Assembly: GCA_020029535.1 (NCBI GenBank)
Contig: JAIBJM010000005.1
Span: 1 to 64,000, forward strand
DNA: 64,000 nucleotides
Source: Gammaproteobacteria bacterium
Lineage (GTDB): Bacteria; Pseudomonadota; Gammaproteobacteria; Steroidobacterales; Steroidobacteraceae
Direction of reading: 5' to 3'
In this document: piece by piece, positions 9,189-18,899 of the stretch
Numbering within the stretch: the first letter of the stretch is position 1
Layout: each line of letters begins with the position of its first letter
Made by a program: the position numbers and the translations under genes
Notes under the pieces: model-generated
Told to the model about the DNA's origin: nothing
The model's database searches: none
The model's input: the letters and a program-made list of their open reading frames with translations, nothing else

Positions 9189-10409
9189 ATGAATGGCCCT
9201 GACCCCAGCTCTGACCGCACCGTCTACACAGTCGCGCAGCTGAATCGCGCGGCCCGGGTGGTACTGGAGTCCGGGCTCGGCATGGTCTGGGTGGAGGGAG
9301 AATTGTCCAACCTGGCCCGCCCCTCCTCCGGCCACTGGTACTTCTCGCTGAAAGACCGCGACGCACAACTGCGTTGCGCGATGTTCCGGGCCCGCAACCT
9401 GCTGACGCGCTTCAAGCCGGCCGACGGCCAGCAGGTGCTGGTGCGCGGCCGCATCAGCCTGTACGAACCGCGCGGCGACTACCAGCTGGTCGTCGAATAC
9501 ATGGAGGAAGCGGGGCTCGGCGCGCTGCAACGCGCCTTCGAGGAACTGAAGCAGAAGCTGGCGGCCGAAGGCCTGTTCGCCGCCGAGCACAAGCGGCCAT
9601 TGCCGGCAGCGCCGGCGCGCATCGGCGTCATCACCTCGCCCACCGGCGCTGCAATCCGCGACATCCTGCACATACTGCAGCGGCGCTTTCCCGCGGCCGC
9701 GGTGCTGATCTACCCGGTGCCGGTGCAGGGCGCGGCGGCTGCGCCGGCCATCGTCGATGCGCTGCACCTGGCCAGTGCGCGCGCGGAATGCGACGTGCTG
9801 ATCCTGGCGCGCGGCGGTGGTTCACTCGAAGACCTGTGGGCCTTCAACGATGAGCGCGTGGCGCGTGCGATTCGCGCATCGAACATTCCGGTGGTCACCG
9901 GCATCGGTCACGAAGTGGACGACACCATCGCGGATTTCGCCGCCGACCTGCGCGCGCCCACGCCGTCTGGCGCCGCTCAGCTGGTGGTGCCGGACCGGCA
10001 GGTGTGGCAGGCCCGCTTCGGGCAGCTGGCGCAACGCTTCGCGGCAGCGATACGTCGACAGCTGGTCGATGACACGCAGCAGTTGCAGCAGCTGCAACAA
10101 CGTCTGCAGCGCGCCCATCCCGGCGCCCGGTTGCAGCAGCATGCGCAGCGACTCGATGAACTGGAGCAGCGGCTGCTGCGCGCCGCGCAATCGCAGCTGC
10201 GGCTGGCCGGCAGCCGGCTGGAACTGCTCGCGCGCGCCTTGCACGGCATTAGTCCGCTGGCCACACTGGGCCGCGGCTTTGCAATCGTCACGCGCAGCAT
10301 CGATGGCGCAGTACTGACACAGGCCGCGCAGGCACCACCCGGCACCGCCATCGACGTGCGACTGGCGCAGGGGCGCCTGCAGGCCAACGTGACCGGAAGC
10401 AGCGAATGA
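9189..10409 (+). CDS. xseA: Exodeoxyribonuclease VII large subunit
   Basis: The 406-aa protein has an N-terminal OB fold (about residues 15-105, with VWVEGELSNLARPSSGHWYF and DAQLRCAMFR). The catalytic region follows with IGVITSPTGAAIRDILHIL, ARGGGSLEDLWAFNDE and GIGHEVDDTIADFAADLRAP. A long coiled-coil (about residues 275-355) and the end motif LGRGFAIVT complete it. With XseB, which is not in this window, it degrades single-stranded DNA to oligonucleotides. It is slightly shorter than E. coli XseA. No Shine-Dalgarno sequence is seen; TACACT ends six bases before the ATG. Its stop overlaps the next gene by four bases (ATGA). Confidence 0.95.
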   Translation: MNGPDPSSDRTVYTVAQLNRAARVVLESGLGMVWVEGELSNLARPSSGHWYFSLKDRDAQLRCAMFRARNLLTRFKPADGQQVLVRGRISLYEPRGDYQLVVEYMEEAGLGALQRAFEELKQKLAAEGLFAAEHKRPLPAAPARIGVITSPTGAAIRDILHILQRRFPAAAVLIYPVPVQGAAAAPAIVDALHLASARAECDVLILARGGGSLEDLWAFNDERVARAIRASNIPVVTGIGHEVDDTIADFAADLRAPTPSGAAQLVVPDRQVWQARFGQLAQRFAAAIRRQLVDDTQQLQQLQQRLQRAHPGARLQQHAQRLDELEQRLLRAAQSQLRLAGSRLELLARALHGISPLATLGRGFAIVTRSIDGAVLTQAAQAPPGTAIDVRLAQGRLQANVTGSSE

Positions 10410-11275
10410 ATCGGAACAACGCGGCGAACTGGCTGTTGACGATGCTGTGCGGCGCGATGTCGATTGCATACGGCGCCGATGCGAGCACCTCTGCGGCATT
10501 TCCACAGCAGCGCGCCGTGCCTGGCGGCGTGGCGCTGGTTCCAGTCAGCGGCCCCGCCGCGCGCGCGCCCACCGTCACCTTCGAAGGCCGCCGCGTGATG
10601 ATGCTGCGTGAAGGGGAGCGCTGGACCGCGGTGGTCGGACTGGCACTGGCGGTCAAGCCTGGCACCTACAGCGTCGACATCCGGCGCGATGACGGCAGCG
10701 TCGGGAAGCAATCGTTCACGGTGCGCGACCAGAAGTATGTCGAGCAGCGCCTGAAGGTGGCGCCTGCGCAGGTGGATCTGTCGCCGGAGAATCTGGCGCG
10801 TTACAACCGCGAGCAGGACAGGATGCGGACGGCCATGCTGACCTTCTCCGCGAACCCGCCGCTCTCGCTGCAATTGGCCAGCCCGGTGGCCGGCCCGCGT
10901 TCCAGCTCATTCGGGTTGCGTCGTTTCTTCAACAACCAGCCGCGCAATCCGCATTCGGGCATGGACATTGCCGCCGCCACCGGCACCGACATCGTCTCGG
11001 CCGCTGACGGCAAGGTCATCGACACCGGTGATTATTTCTTCAACGGCAACAGCGTGCTGATCGAACACGGCCAGGGGCTGATCACCATGTACTGCCACCT
11101 GTCGGCCATCAATGTGCAGACCGGTCAGCAGGTGAAACGCGGTGAGGTCATCGGCAAGGTGGGTGCCACAGGCCGTGTCACCGGCCCGCATCTGCACTTC
11201 GGCGTGGCGCTCAACCGCGCCTTTGTCGACCCGGCATTGTTCCTGCCGGCCGAGGCTTCCGCTTCCCGGCCCTGA
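10406..11275 (+). CDS. Periplasmic M23-family metallopeptidase
   Basis: The 289-aa protein has a signal peptide (about residues 1-24, ending AYGADA). A beta-rich N-terminal domain follows, then a LytM/M23 domain in the last 120 residues. Zinc and catalytic motifs are present: HSGMDIAA (HxxxD) and GPHLHFGVALN (HxH). With both complete, it is probably an active peptidoglycan endopeptidase rather than a degenerate activator. It is translationally coupled to xseA (four-base overlap), a common pairing in this group. Its last 65 bases overlap the convergent der gene. Confidence 0.9.
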   Translation: MNRNNAANWLLTMLCGAMSIAYGADASTSAAFPQQRAVPGGVALVPVSGPAARAPTVTFEGRRVMMLREGERWTAVVGLALAVKPGTYSVDIRRDDGSVGKQSFTVRDQKYVEQRLKVAPAQVDLSPENLARYNREQDRMRTAMLTFSANPPLSLQLASPVAGPRSSSFGLRRFFNNQPRNPHSGMDIAAATGTDIVSAADGKVIDTGDYFFNGNSVLIEHGQGLITMYCHLSAINVQTGQQVKRGEVIGKVGATGRVTGPHLHFGVALNRAFVDPALFLPAEASASRP

Positions 11276-12590
11276 GCCGGTCATAGGGATTGGCGTCGGT
11301 GCGGAATTCCACCGCCACCGGCGTCGCGTACAGATCGAACGCTTCGCGAAATACATTGGCCAGATAGCGCCGGTAGGATTCCGGCACGGCATTGGTCTGC
11401 CCGCCGTGGATCACGATGCGCGGCGGATTGCGCCCGCCCTGGTGTGCGTAGCGCAGCTTGATGCGCCGGCCGCGCACCAGCGGTGGTTGGTGGGCTTCGA
11501 TGGCTTTTTCCATTACGCGGGTCAGCAATGGCGTCGACATGGCGCGCATGGCCGCGTCGTAGCCCTTCACCGCATCGCGCGCAAGCTCGCCGACGCCGGT
11601 GCCATGCCGGGCCGAAATGAAATGCAGCGGCGCGAACGGCACGAAGTCCAGCTTGTATGACAGCAGGCGTTTGATCTCTTCGCGCTTCTCCAGCAGGATG
11701 CCGTCCCACTTGTTGATGGCGATGAGCAGCACGCGGCCACGCTCCAGCGCCTGGCCCAGCACGCTGGCGTCCTGCTCGCCGATGGAATCGTGTGCGTCCA
11801 GCATCATCACCACCACATGCGCCTCGGCGATGGCCTGCAGCGTGCGCGCCACGCTGGCGCGCTCCACCGGATCTTCAACCCTGGCGCGGCGGCGCACGCC
11901 GGCGGTGTCGATCAGCACGAAATCGCGACCCTCGCGTGTAAACGGCACAAAGATCGAATCGCGCGTGGTGCCCGGCTGTTCGCTGGCGATAACGCGTTCT
12001 TCACCGATCAGGCGATTCACCAGGGTCGATTTGCCCACATTGGGTCGGCCGATCACCGCCACGCGGATGGCACTGGTGTCATCGGCGGGCGCAATGCCCG
12101 GCGTGACGCCCTCGAGCACGGTATCGAGCAGCTCGCGGCAACCCTGGCCATGACTGGCCGCAATGGCATGCGGCGCGCCGAGACCCAGCTGGTAGAAGTC
12201 GGCCGACACCACATCGGGATCCAGACCCTCGGCCTTGTTGACCGCGAGCACCACCGGCTTGGCGGTGCGGCGCAGCTCGCGCGTGATGAAATGATCCTGC
12301 GGCGTCACGCCGGCGCGCGCATCGGCAAGGAAGATCAGGTAATCGGCCTCGGCAACAGCCTTTTCGGTCTGGATGCGCATCTGCACATCGAGGCCGCTGG
12401 GCTGCTCGATCAGTCCGCCGGTGTCGATCAGCACGCAGGGCACGGCGCCGACGCGCGCGTAGCCATACTGGCGATCGCGGGTCACCCCCGGTACGTCGGC
12501 GACAATGGCATCGCGCGTGCGCGTCAACGCATTGAACAGTGTGGACTTGCCCACATTGGGCCGCCCGACGATGGCTACTACCGGCAGCAT
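11211..12590 (-). CDS. der: Ribosome-assembly GTPase Der (EngA)
   Basis: The 459-aa protein has the tandem GTPase layout unique to Der. G-domain 1 starts at residue 3 (VAIVGRPNVGKSTLFNALTR, then DTGG and NKAEG). G-domain 2 starts at about residue 178 (VAVIGRPNVGKSTLVNRLIG, then DTAGVRRR and NKWD). A KH-like domain closes it (PPRIVIHGGQ). It acts in 50S subunit maturation. It is the last gene of the leftward array, 4 bases after bamB, an order widely conserved in gammaproteobacteria. The basic tail after ANPYD overlaps the convergent peptidase gene by 65 bases. Confidence 0.97.
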   Translation of the reverse strand: MLPVVAIVGRPNVGKSTLFNALTRTRDAIVADVPGVTRDRQYGYARVGAVPCVLIDTGGLIEQPSGLDVQMRIQTEKAVAEADYLIFLADARAGVTPQDHFITRELRRTAKPVVLAVNKAEGLDPDVVSADFYQLGLGAPHAIAASHGQGCRELLDTVLEGVTPGIAPADDTSAIRVAVIGRPNVGKSTLVNRLIGEERVIASEQPGTTRDSIFVPFTREGRDFVLIDTAGVRRRARVEDPVERASVARTLQAIAEAHVVVMMLDAHDSIGEQDASVLGQALERGRVLLIAINKWDGILLEKREEIKRLLSYKLDFVPFAPLHFISARHGTGVGELARDAVKGYDAAMRAMSTPLLTRVMEKAIEAHQPPLVRGRRIKLRYAHQGGRNPPRIVIHGGQTNAVPESYRRYLANVFREAFDLYATPVAVEFRTDANPYDRLRAGKRKPRPAGTMPGRQRRG

Positions 12591-12594
12591 CGGC

Positions 12595-13752
12595 TCAACC
12601 CGCAGCAGTACGGAAGGCGCGCAGGTCTCCGTCGTCGTTGTAGATCAGCAGCAGCCCGCCAGCCACCAGCGGCGGCGCGGACACACGGCCCCCGCTCTGC
12701 GAGCGCGCCTCGAAGTTGCCGTCCGCAGTCTTCATCCAGTGCACCACGCCGTCGAGATCCGCCAGCACCAGATGGCCGTTGTAGATGGCCGGCGCCGACA
12801 GCTGCCGGCGCAGCAATGCCTTCTGCCGCCATTGTTCATTGCCGTCGGCGCGATTCAGCCGCACCACTTCGCCCTCGGCAGTGGATACATAGACAGCCTG
12901 CGCGTCGATGGCCAGACCGCGATAGCTGGACAGCTCGCGCGCCCAGACAGTGGCGCCGGTTTCACGCGACAGGCGCACCAGCCGTCCCTGGAAGCTCACC
13001 ACGAAAATGTCATTGCCATCGACGGCCACTGCCGAGTCGATGTCGATCATCCGCTGCAGCTCGCTGCTGCCGCGCGATTGCCCGATGGCCGTATCCCATA
13101 CCGTGGTGCCGGTGGTCAGATTGACTGCCACCAGACGGCCATTGTCGAAACCCGCCACGACCAGATCGCCGCTGATCACCGGCGGCGCCGTGCCGCGCAT
13201 CGTCAGCCGTGGTAACTGCTCGTCGGTGGTCCACATCATGCTGCCATTGCTGGCCGACAAGCCATGCAGCTTGCCATCCACCGTGCGCACCACCACCACG
13301 TTGTTGCTGACCACCGGCGCAGCCAGCACTTCGGCATTGACCTGCGCACGCCAGCGCTCCGCGCCATTACTGCCGGCCAGCGCGACCACCTCACCATTCA
13401 GCGAGCCCATCACCACCAGCCCGGCACCGGCGCCGGGACCGCCGCTCAACTCCAGACGCAGCCGCTTGCGCCACAGCGATTTGCCGCTGCCCAGCTGCAG
13501 CGCCTGCACATTGCCGCGCGGATCGGCGATGTAGACGATGTTGCCGTCAACCGCAGCGTCCAGGCCCAGGCGCTGCTTCGGCTCGCCGCCGAGCCCGGCG
13601 CTCCAGACCTGATTGACGCGCAGCGTCTGCTGGATGTCGACCAGCTCGGCCGGTTGATCCGGTTTGCTCTTGCTGTCAGAGCAGGCAACCGCAGCAGCCC
13701 AGCCGATGCAGATCAGGGCCAGGCGGACGGCGCGAAGCGGCGCATCACTCAT
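12595..13752 (-). CDS. bamB: Outer-membrane assembly lipoprotein BamB
   Basis: The 385-aa product has a lipoprotein signal (residues about 1-24, ending WAAAVAC with acylated Cys). Repeated beta-propeller blades follow with the PQQ-like signature (NVQALQLGSGKSLWRKRL, GEVVALAGSNGAERWRAQV, GRLVAVNLTTGTTVWD). BamB supports the BAM complex in inserting beta-barrels. Position between yfgM-like and der is the standard gammaproteobacterial context. The length matches E. coli BamB (392). The gap to the upstream gene is 7 bases, which indicates an operon. Confidence 0.95.
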   Translation of the reverse strand: MSDAPLRAVRLALICIGWAAAVACSDSKSKPDQPAELVDIQQTLRVNQVWSAGLGGEPKQRLGLDAAVDGNIVYIADPRGNVQALQLGSGKSLWRKRLRLELSGGPGAGAGLVVMGSLNGEVVALAGSNGAERWRAQVNAEVLAAPVVSNNVVVVRTVDGKLHGLSASNGSMMWTTDEQLPRLTMRGTAPPVISGDLVVAGFDNGRLVAVNLTTGTTVWDTAIGQSRGSSELQRMIDIDSAVAVDGNDIFVVSFQGRLVRLSRETGATVWARELSSYRGLAIDAQAVYVSTAEGEVVRLNRADGNEQWRQKALLRRQLSAPAIYNGHLVLADLDGVVHWMKTADGNFEARSQSGGRVSAPPLVAGGLLLIYNDDGDLRAFRTAAG

Positions 13753-13759
13753 GGGAACC

Positions 13760-14395
13760 TCAGGAACGTGTCAGGTCGTTGATCTTCAATGTCAGCAGAT
13801 CGACATCCACCACGGCGGCGCCGGTGGCCTGCGCCTCGCGATAAGCCTTCAGCGCGCCATCGCGATCGCCCTTGGCCAGCAATGCATCGCCGCGCGTCTC
13901 GGCAAAGCGCGGCGCAAAGGCGCCGGGCTCGGCGGCGGCCAGCGTCGCCAGCGCCGCGTCGGGCTGCTTCTGGTCGATCTGGATGCGCGCCACGCGCAGA
14001 CGTGCGATCAACGCCAGTTCGGAATCGTCGGTGGTGGTCAGTAGCTGCTGCAATCGGGCCACTGCCTGCTCGGGCTGCTTGTTGTCCGCCAACAGTCGCG
14101 CCACCGCCAGCTGAGCCTGGTCGGCATAACCGGTATCGGGATGGTCCTTGGTCAGCGCATCGGCCTGGGTGATCACCACTTCCAGGTCGCCCTTGTCGAA
14201 GGCCTTGACCAGCGTTTCATAGCTGGCCGCGGCTGCCAGCAGCTGACGCTCTTCGCGTGCCTGCCACCAGCGCCAGCCCAGCACGCCCACCGCCGCAATG
14301 GCCACGCCGGCCAGCAGCCACGGGAGGTTCTGCTTGAGCCAGCCTTTTACCCGCTCCCACTGCTCGTTTTCACTCAGGAACTCGTCCACGCTCAC
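13760..14395 (-). CDS. YfgM-like membrane-anchored TPR protein
   Basis: The 211-aa protein has a cytoplasmic start with a conserved N-terminal helix ([20 protein letters not shown]), one membrane span at about residues 25-43 ([18 protein letters not shown]) and a helical TPR-like domain. This matches the TPR_21/YfgM family, an ancillary SecYEG-associated chaperone that hands over secreted proteins. It is shorter at some repeats but full overall. Its ATG overlaps the hisS stop by four bases, and bamB follows after 7 bases. Confidence 0.88.
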   Translation of the reverse strand: MSVDEFLSENEQWERVKGWLKQNLPWLLAGVAIAAVGVLGWRWWQAREERQLLAAAASYETLVKAFDKGDLEVVITQADALTKDHPDTGYADQAQLAVARLLADNKQPEQAVARLQQLLTTTDDSELALIARLRVARIQIDQKQPDAALATLAAAEPGAFAPRFAETRGDALLAKGDRDGALKAYREAQATGAAVVDVDLLTLKINDLTRS

Positions 14396-15666
14396 TCCTT
14401 CAACATGCTGATCAGGCGCGCCGGAAGTTCGGCCAGCGGGCAGTCGCTCTGACCCGCTTCGCGCCGCAAAGGTTTCACCGCCGCCACGCCACGCTGCAGT
14501 TCCTCATCGCCCAGCACCAGTGCCAGCGCCGCGCCACTCTTGTCGGCGCGGCGGAACTGCGCCTTGAAATTGCCGCCACCGAGATTGATCTGCACGCGCA
14601 GATTGGCCGGCGCATCGCGCAGCCGCTCGGCAACCTGCAATGCCTCCAGCTCCGCGCGCGCGCCGCTGGCAAGGATGTACACCTGCGGGGACGCGGTCGC
14701 CGGCACACTGCCGGCCTGCTCGAGCAGCGCGACGACGCGTTCCACGCCCATCGCACAGCCGATGCCGGCCGTGGGCTCACCGCCCAACTGCGCCACCAGT
14801 CCGTCATAGCGACCGCCGGAGCACACCGCGTCCTGGGAACCCAGCGCATCGGTGACCCATTCGAATACCGTGCGCGAATAGTAGTCGAGCCCGCGCACCA
14901 GCCGCGGGTTGATTTCGTAGCGGATACCCAGGGCATCCAGCGCGCCGCACAGCGTGGCAAAGTGCTGCTTCGACTCGGGATCGAGATGTTCGGTCAGCAG
15001 GGGCGCACCATCAATCACCGCGCGCATCGCGGGATTCTTGCTGTCGAGGATGCGCAGCGGATTGCCCTCGAGGCGTCGGCGGCTGTCCTCGTCCAGCGCC
15101 GCCTCATGCCGACGCAGATACCGCACCAGCGTCTCGCGATAGGCGTGCCGCGCTTCCGGCGTGCCCAGCGAATTCAGCTGCAGTCGCACCCGATCGATGC
15201 CGAGCCTGCGCCACAGCCGCGCGGTCAGCGCAATCAGCTCGATGTCGATGTCCGGACCGGCGAAGCCCAATGCTTCCAGGTCGATCTGATGGAACTGACG
15301 ATAGCGTCCTTTCTGCGGCCGCTCATGACGGAACATGGGGCCCGCCGACCACAGCTTGAGCCGCGCACCGCGCAGCAGTCCATTGGCAATCGCGGCGCGC
15401 AGGATGCCGGCGGTGGCCTCGGGACGCAGCGTCAGGCTGTCGCCGCCGCTGTCGGTGAAGGTGTACATCTCCTTCTCGACAATGTCGGTGTACTCGCCGA
15501 TTGAGCGCTTGAACAGCTCGGTGTGTTCCACCACCGGCACGCGCAGTTCCTCGTAGCCATAGGCCGCGAACAGCTCGCGCGTGACGCGTTCCAGATGCTG
15601 CCAGGGCGCGATCTGCGCCGGCAGCACGTCATTCATGCCGCGGATGGCCTGCAGCTGCCGGCTCAT
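14392..15666 (-). CDS. hisS: Histidyl-tRNA synthetase
   Basis: The 424-aa class II synthetase has motif 1 near [20 protein letters not shown], motif 2 in [20 protein letters not shown] and the histidine-specific segment [16 protein letters not shown] (about residues 258-273). Motif 3 is [15 protein letters not shown], followed by the C-terminal anticodon-binding domain ([11 protein letters not shown] onward). The start at 15666 follows the typical N-terminus [16 protein letters not shown]. It overlaps the rodZ-like gene and yfgM-like gene by four bases on either side, so the array is translationally coupled. The ispG gene often found here is absent. Confidence 0.97.
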   Translation of the reverse strand: MSRQLQAIRGMNDVLPAQIAPWQHLERVTRELFAAYGYEELRVPVVEHTELFKRSIGEYTDIVEKEMYTFTDSGGDSLTLRPEATAGILRAAIANGLLRGARLKLWSAGPMFRHERPQKGRYRQFHQIDLEALGFAGPDIDIELIALTARLWRRLGIDRVRLQLNSLGTPEARHAYRETLVRYLRRHEAALDEDSRRRLEGNPLRILDSKNPAMRAVIDGAPLLTEHLDPESKQHFATLCGALDALGIRYEINPRLVRGLDYYSRTVFEWVTDALGSQDAVCSGGRYDGLVAQLGGEPTAGIGCAMGVERVVALLEQAGSVPATASPQVYILASGARAELEALQVAERLRDAPANLRVQINLGGGNFKAQFRRADKSGAALALVLGDEELQRGVAAVKPLRREAGQSDCPLAELPARLISMLKE

Positions 15667-16136
15667 GGAGTTCCTGTTGCGTCGCTGAGAGGAATGGTTT
15701 CGGTGGTGACACCGACCGGGGCCGGCGCGCTGAATATCCACCAGGCCAGCGCCGCCACCAGCAGCAGCACGGCGATCAGCACAATGGGCCACAGACCCAG
15801 CTTGCGCGGCGCGCGGCGCGCAGACAGCAGCGGCTGCTGCAGCGTCGAACGCGTGATTTCCGGCGCCTCGAGCGCACCGGGACGGCGCACGTAAAGGGCT
15901 TCGAGCTCGGCCGCATTCTCGCCGAGCAGGCCGGCATATCGGCGCAGATGGCCGCGCGCATAGACGCTGGGGCCCAGCGCATCGAACCGTCCGGCTTCCA
16001 TCGCCAGCACAGCCTGCGGTTCCAGCCGCAACCGTTCGGCGGCCTGCACGACGGTCAGACCCAGACGTTCACGCCCGCTCTGCAGCCTGGCTCCAACGCC
16101 ATCGGCGGGTGCTGCTGGCGGCTCGACCATGACCAT
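15663..16136 (-). CDS. Short RodZ-like HTH membrane protein
   Basis: The 157-aa protein has an N-terminal helix-turn-helix of RodZ type ([20 protein letters not shown] ... [20 protein letters not shown], then [15 protein letters not shown]). A linker and one membrane span follow at about residues 113-135 ([20 protein letters not shown]). Canonical RodZ is roughly twice as long, with a periplasmic domain that is missing here; only about 20 residues follow the span. Location between pilW and hisS is the usual rodZ place. It may keep the MreB/cytoskeletal anchor role, but this is inferred. Confidence 0.8.
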   Translation of the reverse strand: MVMVEPPAAPADGVGARLQSGRERLGLTVVQAAERLRLEPQAVLAMEAGRFDALGPSVYARGHLRRYAGLLGENAAELEALYVRRPGALEAPEITRSTLQQPLLSARRAPRKLGLWPIVLIAVLLLVAALAWWIFSAPAPVGVTTETIPLSDATGTP

Positions 16137-16895
16137 TCAACCTTTGCTGACGCGGGCCGCAAGGACGGCCTTCGCCTGCTCCGAAGCCGGATATTCGGTC
16201 TGCAGGCGATACGCCAGCCGCTCGGCGGTGGGCGTGTCACCGGCTTCGCGCGCTGCGCGCCAGCCCAGCAGCAGCAGATCGGGTGTGGCGGGATTACGGG
16301 CCAGAAAGGCATCGACACGCTTATAGGCCGCGGTGGCCCGCTTCTGCGTCAGATCGAGATCGGCCAGCTGGTATACGGCCTCGCCATAGCTGGGCTGAGC
16401 CTGCAACGCTTTATTGAACTGCTGCTGCGCATCGCCATCGCTGCCCGCACCACGCAGGCATACACCGGCATTGGTGTAGGCCACCCACGGCGTGCGATAC
16501 AGCGGATTGACGGCGGCCTGTTCGAAGCGCTTGACGCCCTCGCCCACACGACCCTTGTTGCACAGGAACACCGCATAGTTGTTCTGCACCTCGGGTTCGT
16601 TGGCGGCGATGCCCAGTGCTGCACGAAATTCGGCATCCGCCTTGGCATCGTCGCCCAACCGTTCGTGCAGCAGCGCCATTGTCGAATGCACTGCAGCCGA
16701 GCGCGGATTCTGCTGCAGCGCGCGCTCCAGCTTTTCCTTGGCAACAGGCAGATTGCCCTGGCGCAGATAGGCCGCGCCCAGCTGCAGGTTGGCTTCGGCC
16801 GCGGTCTTGTCGTTGGTGGCACCGTTGCCGCTGCTGACGCAGGCCATCAGCGAACCGGCCGCCAGCAGCACACAGAGCAGGCGCGATGCATTCAT
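16137..16895 (-). CDS. pilW: Type IV pilus biogenesis/stability lipoprotein PilW
   Basis: The 252-aa protein has a lipoprotein signal with Cys near residue 19 (AAGSLMACVSS). About six TPR units follow (e.g. ANLQLGAAYLRQGNLPVAKE, NPRSAAVHSTMALLHERLGD, NNYAVFLCNKG). This is the PilW/PilF family that helps the PilQ secretin multimerise in the outer membrane. Two starts are possible: GTG at 16901 overlapping the rlmN stop, or ATG at 16895 with GGAG eight bases upstream; the latter is better spaced. It sits between rlmN and the rodZ-like gene, a conserved gammaproteobacterial arrangement. Confidence 0.9.
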   Translation of the reverse strand: MNASRLLCVLLAAGSLMACVSSGNGATNDKTAAEANLQLGAAYLRQGNLPVAKEKLERALQQNPRSAAVHSTMALLHERLGDDAKADAEFRAALGIAANEPEVQNNYAVFLCNKGRVGEGVKRFEQAAVNPLYRTPWVAYTNAGVCLRGAGSDGDAQQQFNKALQAQPSYGEAVYQLADLDLTQKRATAAYKRVDAFLARNPATPDLLLLGWRAAREAGDTPTAERLAYRLQTEYPASEQAKAVLAARVSKG

Positions 16896-16897
16896 GT

Positions 16898-18031
16898 TCA
16901 CATCTCCACCTGCACCGGCACACGCTTGCTGCCCAGACGCACCACCGTGCGATCGATGACGCGCCCCACCAGCTGGCCGCAGGCGGCGTCGATGTCATCG
17001 CCACGCGTACGCCGTACCGTGGCCATGACGCCGCCGCGCAGCAGCAGATCGCGGAAGGTCGCGATGGCCTCATCGCTGGAGCGCCGGTAGCGCGTGCCCG
17101 GAAAGGGGTTGAACGGAATCAGATTGACCTTGGCGGGATGGCCCTTCAACAGCCGCGCCAGTGCCCGCGCCTGCGTCGGCGAATCGTTGACGCCGTCCAG
17201 CATCACGTACTCGAAAGTCACGCTGCGGCCGTTCTGCTCGTCGATGTAATGCCAGCAGGCTTCGAGCAACTCGGCGATGGGATGCAGACGGTTGATCGGC
17301 ACCAGCTGATTGCGCAGCTCGTCGTCGGGCGCATGCAGTGAAACCGCCAGCGCTACATTGCTGTGCTCGGCAAGCCGGTACATCTGCGGCACCAGACCCG
17401 AGGTCGACAGCGTCACCCGACGGCGCGACAGGTCGAAACCCAGATCATCCAGCAGGATCTGCGTCGCCGGAATCACGTTGCGGAAGTTGGCCAGCGGCTC
17501 GCCCATACCCATCAGCACCACGTTGGTGACGATGCGTTCGCCGGCGGGTGCGAAACCCAGCTCGCGGTTGGCCAGCCAGACCTGGCCGACGATTTCGGCG
17601 GCGGTCAGGTTGCGGTTGAAGCCCTGTTGCCCGGTGGAGCAGAAAGAACAGTCCAGCGCACAACCCACCTGCGAGGAAATGCACAGCGTGCCGCGATCGG
17701 TCTCCGGGATGTACACCATCTCGAAGGCCTGCGAATGATCGGCTCGCAGCAGCCACTTGCAGGTGCCATCCGACGAACGCTGCGCGGTGACGATCTCCGG
17801 CAGCTTGACCTCGGCGCGTTCACCGAGTTGCGCGCGGAAGTCCCGGGCCAGATCGGTCATGGCAGCGAAATCGCCCACGCCGCGCTTGTACAGCCAGTTC
17901 ATCAGCTGCCGCGCACGGAATGGTTTGGAGCCCAGCGCGCCACAGAAAGCCTCCAGTTCGGCGCGCGGCAACCCGAGCAGGTTGACGCGTGCTTCCTGGA
18001 ACTGTCCGTCGATGGCGGGCTGGGCGCTCAT
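16898..18031 (-). CDS. rlmN: Dual-specificity 23S rRNA/tRNA adenine C2-methyltransferase
   Basis: The 377-aa radical-SAM enzyme methylates A2503 of 23S rRNA and A37 of some tRNAs. The cluster-binding motif is [19 protein letters not shown] at about residues 124-142. The SAM motif [12 protein letters not shown] and the C-terminal segment with the resolving Cys ([10 protein letters not shown]) are also present. Length and N-terminal HhH-like region ([20 protein letters not shown]) agree with RlmN. It overlaps pilW by a few bases and follows ndk by 12 bases, all leftward. Confidence 0.97.
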   Translation of the reverse strand: MSAQPAIDGQFQEARVNLLGLPRAELEAFCGALGSKPFRARQLMNWLYKRGVGDFAAMTDLARDFRAQLGERAEVKLPEIVTAQRSSDGTCKWLLRADHSQAFEMVYIPETDRGTLCISSQVGCALDCSFCSTGQQGFNRNLTAAEIVGQVWLANRELGFAPAGERIVTNVVLMGMGEPLANFRNVIPATQILLDDLGFDLSRRRVTLSTSGLVPQMYRLAEHSNVALAVSLHAPDDELRNQLVPINRLHPIAELLEACWHYIDEQNGRSVTFEYVMLDGVNDSPTQARALARLLKGHPAKVNLIPFNPFPGTRYRRSSDEAIATFRDLLLRGGVMATVRRTRGDDIDAACGQLVGRVIDRTVVRLGSKRVPVQVEM

Positions 18032-18043
18032 GGATGCACGCGC

Positions 18044-18472
18044 TCAGCCGCGCGGGCAGATCTCGGTAGCGGAGAAGAAATACGCGATCTCGATGGCCGC
18101 GTTTTCCTGGCTGTCGGAACCGTGCGCGGTGTTGGCCTCGATGCTCTCGGCCAGATCGGCGCGGATGGTGCCCGGCGCCGCCTTCTTCGGATCGGTGGCT
18201 CCCATCACTTCGCGGTTCTTCGCGACGGCGTTCTCGCCCTCGAGCACCTGCACCACCACCGGACCCGAGGTCATGTACTTGACCAGGTCCTTGAAGAACG
18301 GGCGCTCGCGATGCACGGCATAGAAACCCTCGGCCTGCGACTGCGTCATCTGCAGCATGCGCGCGGCGACGATGCGCAACCCCGCCTGCTCGAAGCGGCG
18401 ATACACCTCGCCGATCAGGTTACGGGCCACGCCATCGGGTTTGACAATCGAAAAGGTGCGCTCAAGCGCCAT
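18044..18472 (-). CDS. ndk: Nucleoside diphosphate kinase
   Basis: The 142-aa enzyme equilibrates nucleoside di- and triphosphates. The start [15 protein letters not shown] is canonical. The catalytic His lies in [15 protein letters not shown] (about residue 117), and [16 protein letters not shown] matches the family loop. A GGAG ribosome-binding site precedes the ATG. About 84 bases separate it from iscA upstream, enough for an internal promoter (TAGACT near 18510 on the minus strand is a possible -10). It is co-directional with the ISC genes and rlmN. Confidence 0.97.
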   Translation of the reverse strand: MALERTFSIVKPDGVARNLIGEVYRRFEQAGLRIVAARMLQMTQSQAEGFYAVHRERPFFKDLVKYMTSGPVVVQVLEGENAVAKNREVMGATDPKKAAPGTIRADLAESIEANTAHGSDSQENAAIEIAYFFSATEICPRG

Positions 18473-18556
18473 CAGCAGTACTCCAGAGGATGGGGGAAAG
18501 CGCGGCAGTCTACACTGCTGCGGAAGTGCCCGAAAGTTAAGGCTTTTCCGGAAGGG

Positions 18557-18880
18557 TCAGACCGTGAAGCTTTCGCCGCAGCCGCACTCGCCCTTGACGT
18601 TGGGATTGCTGAAGCGGAAGGCCTCGTTGATGCCCTGGCGGACGTAATCCACCTCGGTGCCATCCAGCACCGACAGGCTGGTCTGCTCGACGAACAGCTT
18701 GACGCCGTGCTGCTCGAACACCACGTCGTTGTCGCCTGTTTCGTCTGCGAAATTGACCACGTAGCTGAAGCCGGAACAGCCCGATTCCTTGACCGAAAGA
18801 CGCAGGCCCAGCCCATGGCCACGGCTGGCCAGCTGGTTGCGGACCCGTTCGGCGGCGGCGGCAGTCAGTGAAATGCTCAT
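18557..18880 (-). CDS. iscA: A-type iron-sulfur carrier (IscA/ErpA family)
   Basis: The 107-aa protein has the three A-type cysteines, C35 (ESGCSGFSY), C99 and C101 (GECGCGESF). It would carry Fe-S clusters from the scaffold to apo-proteins. The operon context after iscS and the IscU-like gene favours the name iscA, but erpA cannot be excluded on sequence alone. The ATG at 18880 fits the family. It lacks a Shine-Dalgarno sequence but has TATAGT seven bases upstream, overlapping the previous stop, which may allow separate leaderless expression. Confidence 0.9.
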   Translation of the reverse strand: MSISLTAAAAERVRNQLASRGHGLGLRLSVKESGCSGFSYVVNFADETGDNDVVFEQHGVKLFVEQTSLSVLDGTEVDYVRQGINEAFRFSNPNVKGECGCGESFTV

Positions 18881-18899
18881 GCTCGATACTATAGCCGAA

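Noticed and set aside
17363-18871. 502-codon rightward open frame opposite rlmN, ndk and iscA
   Set aside because: Spans three intact conserved genes on the other strand; composition is that of an antisense shadow.
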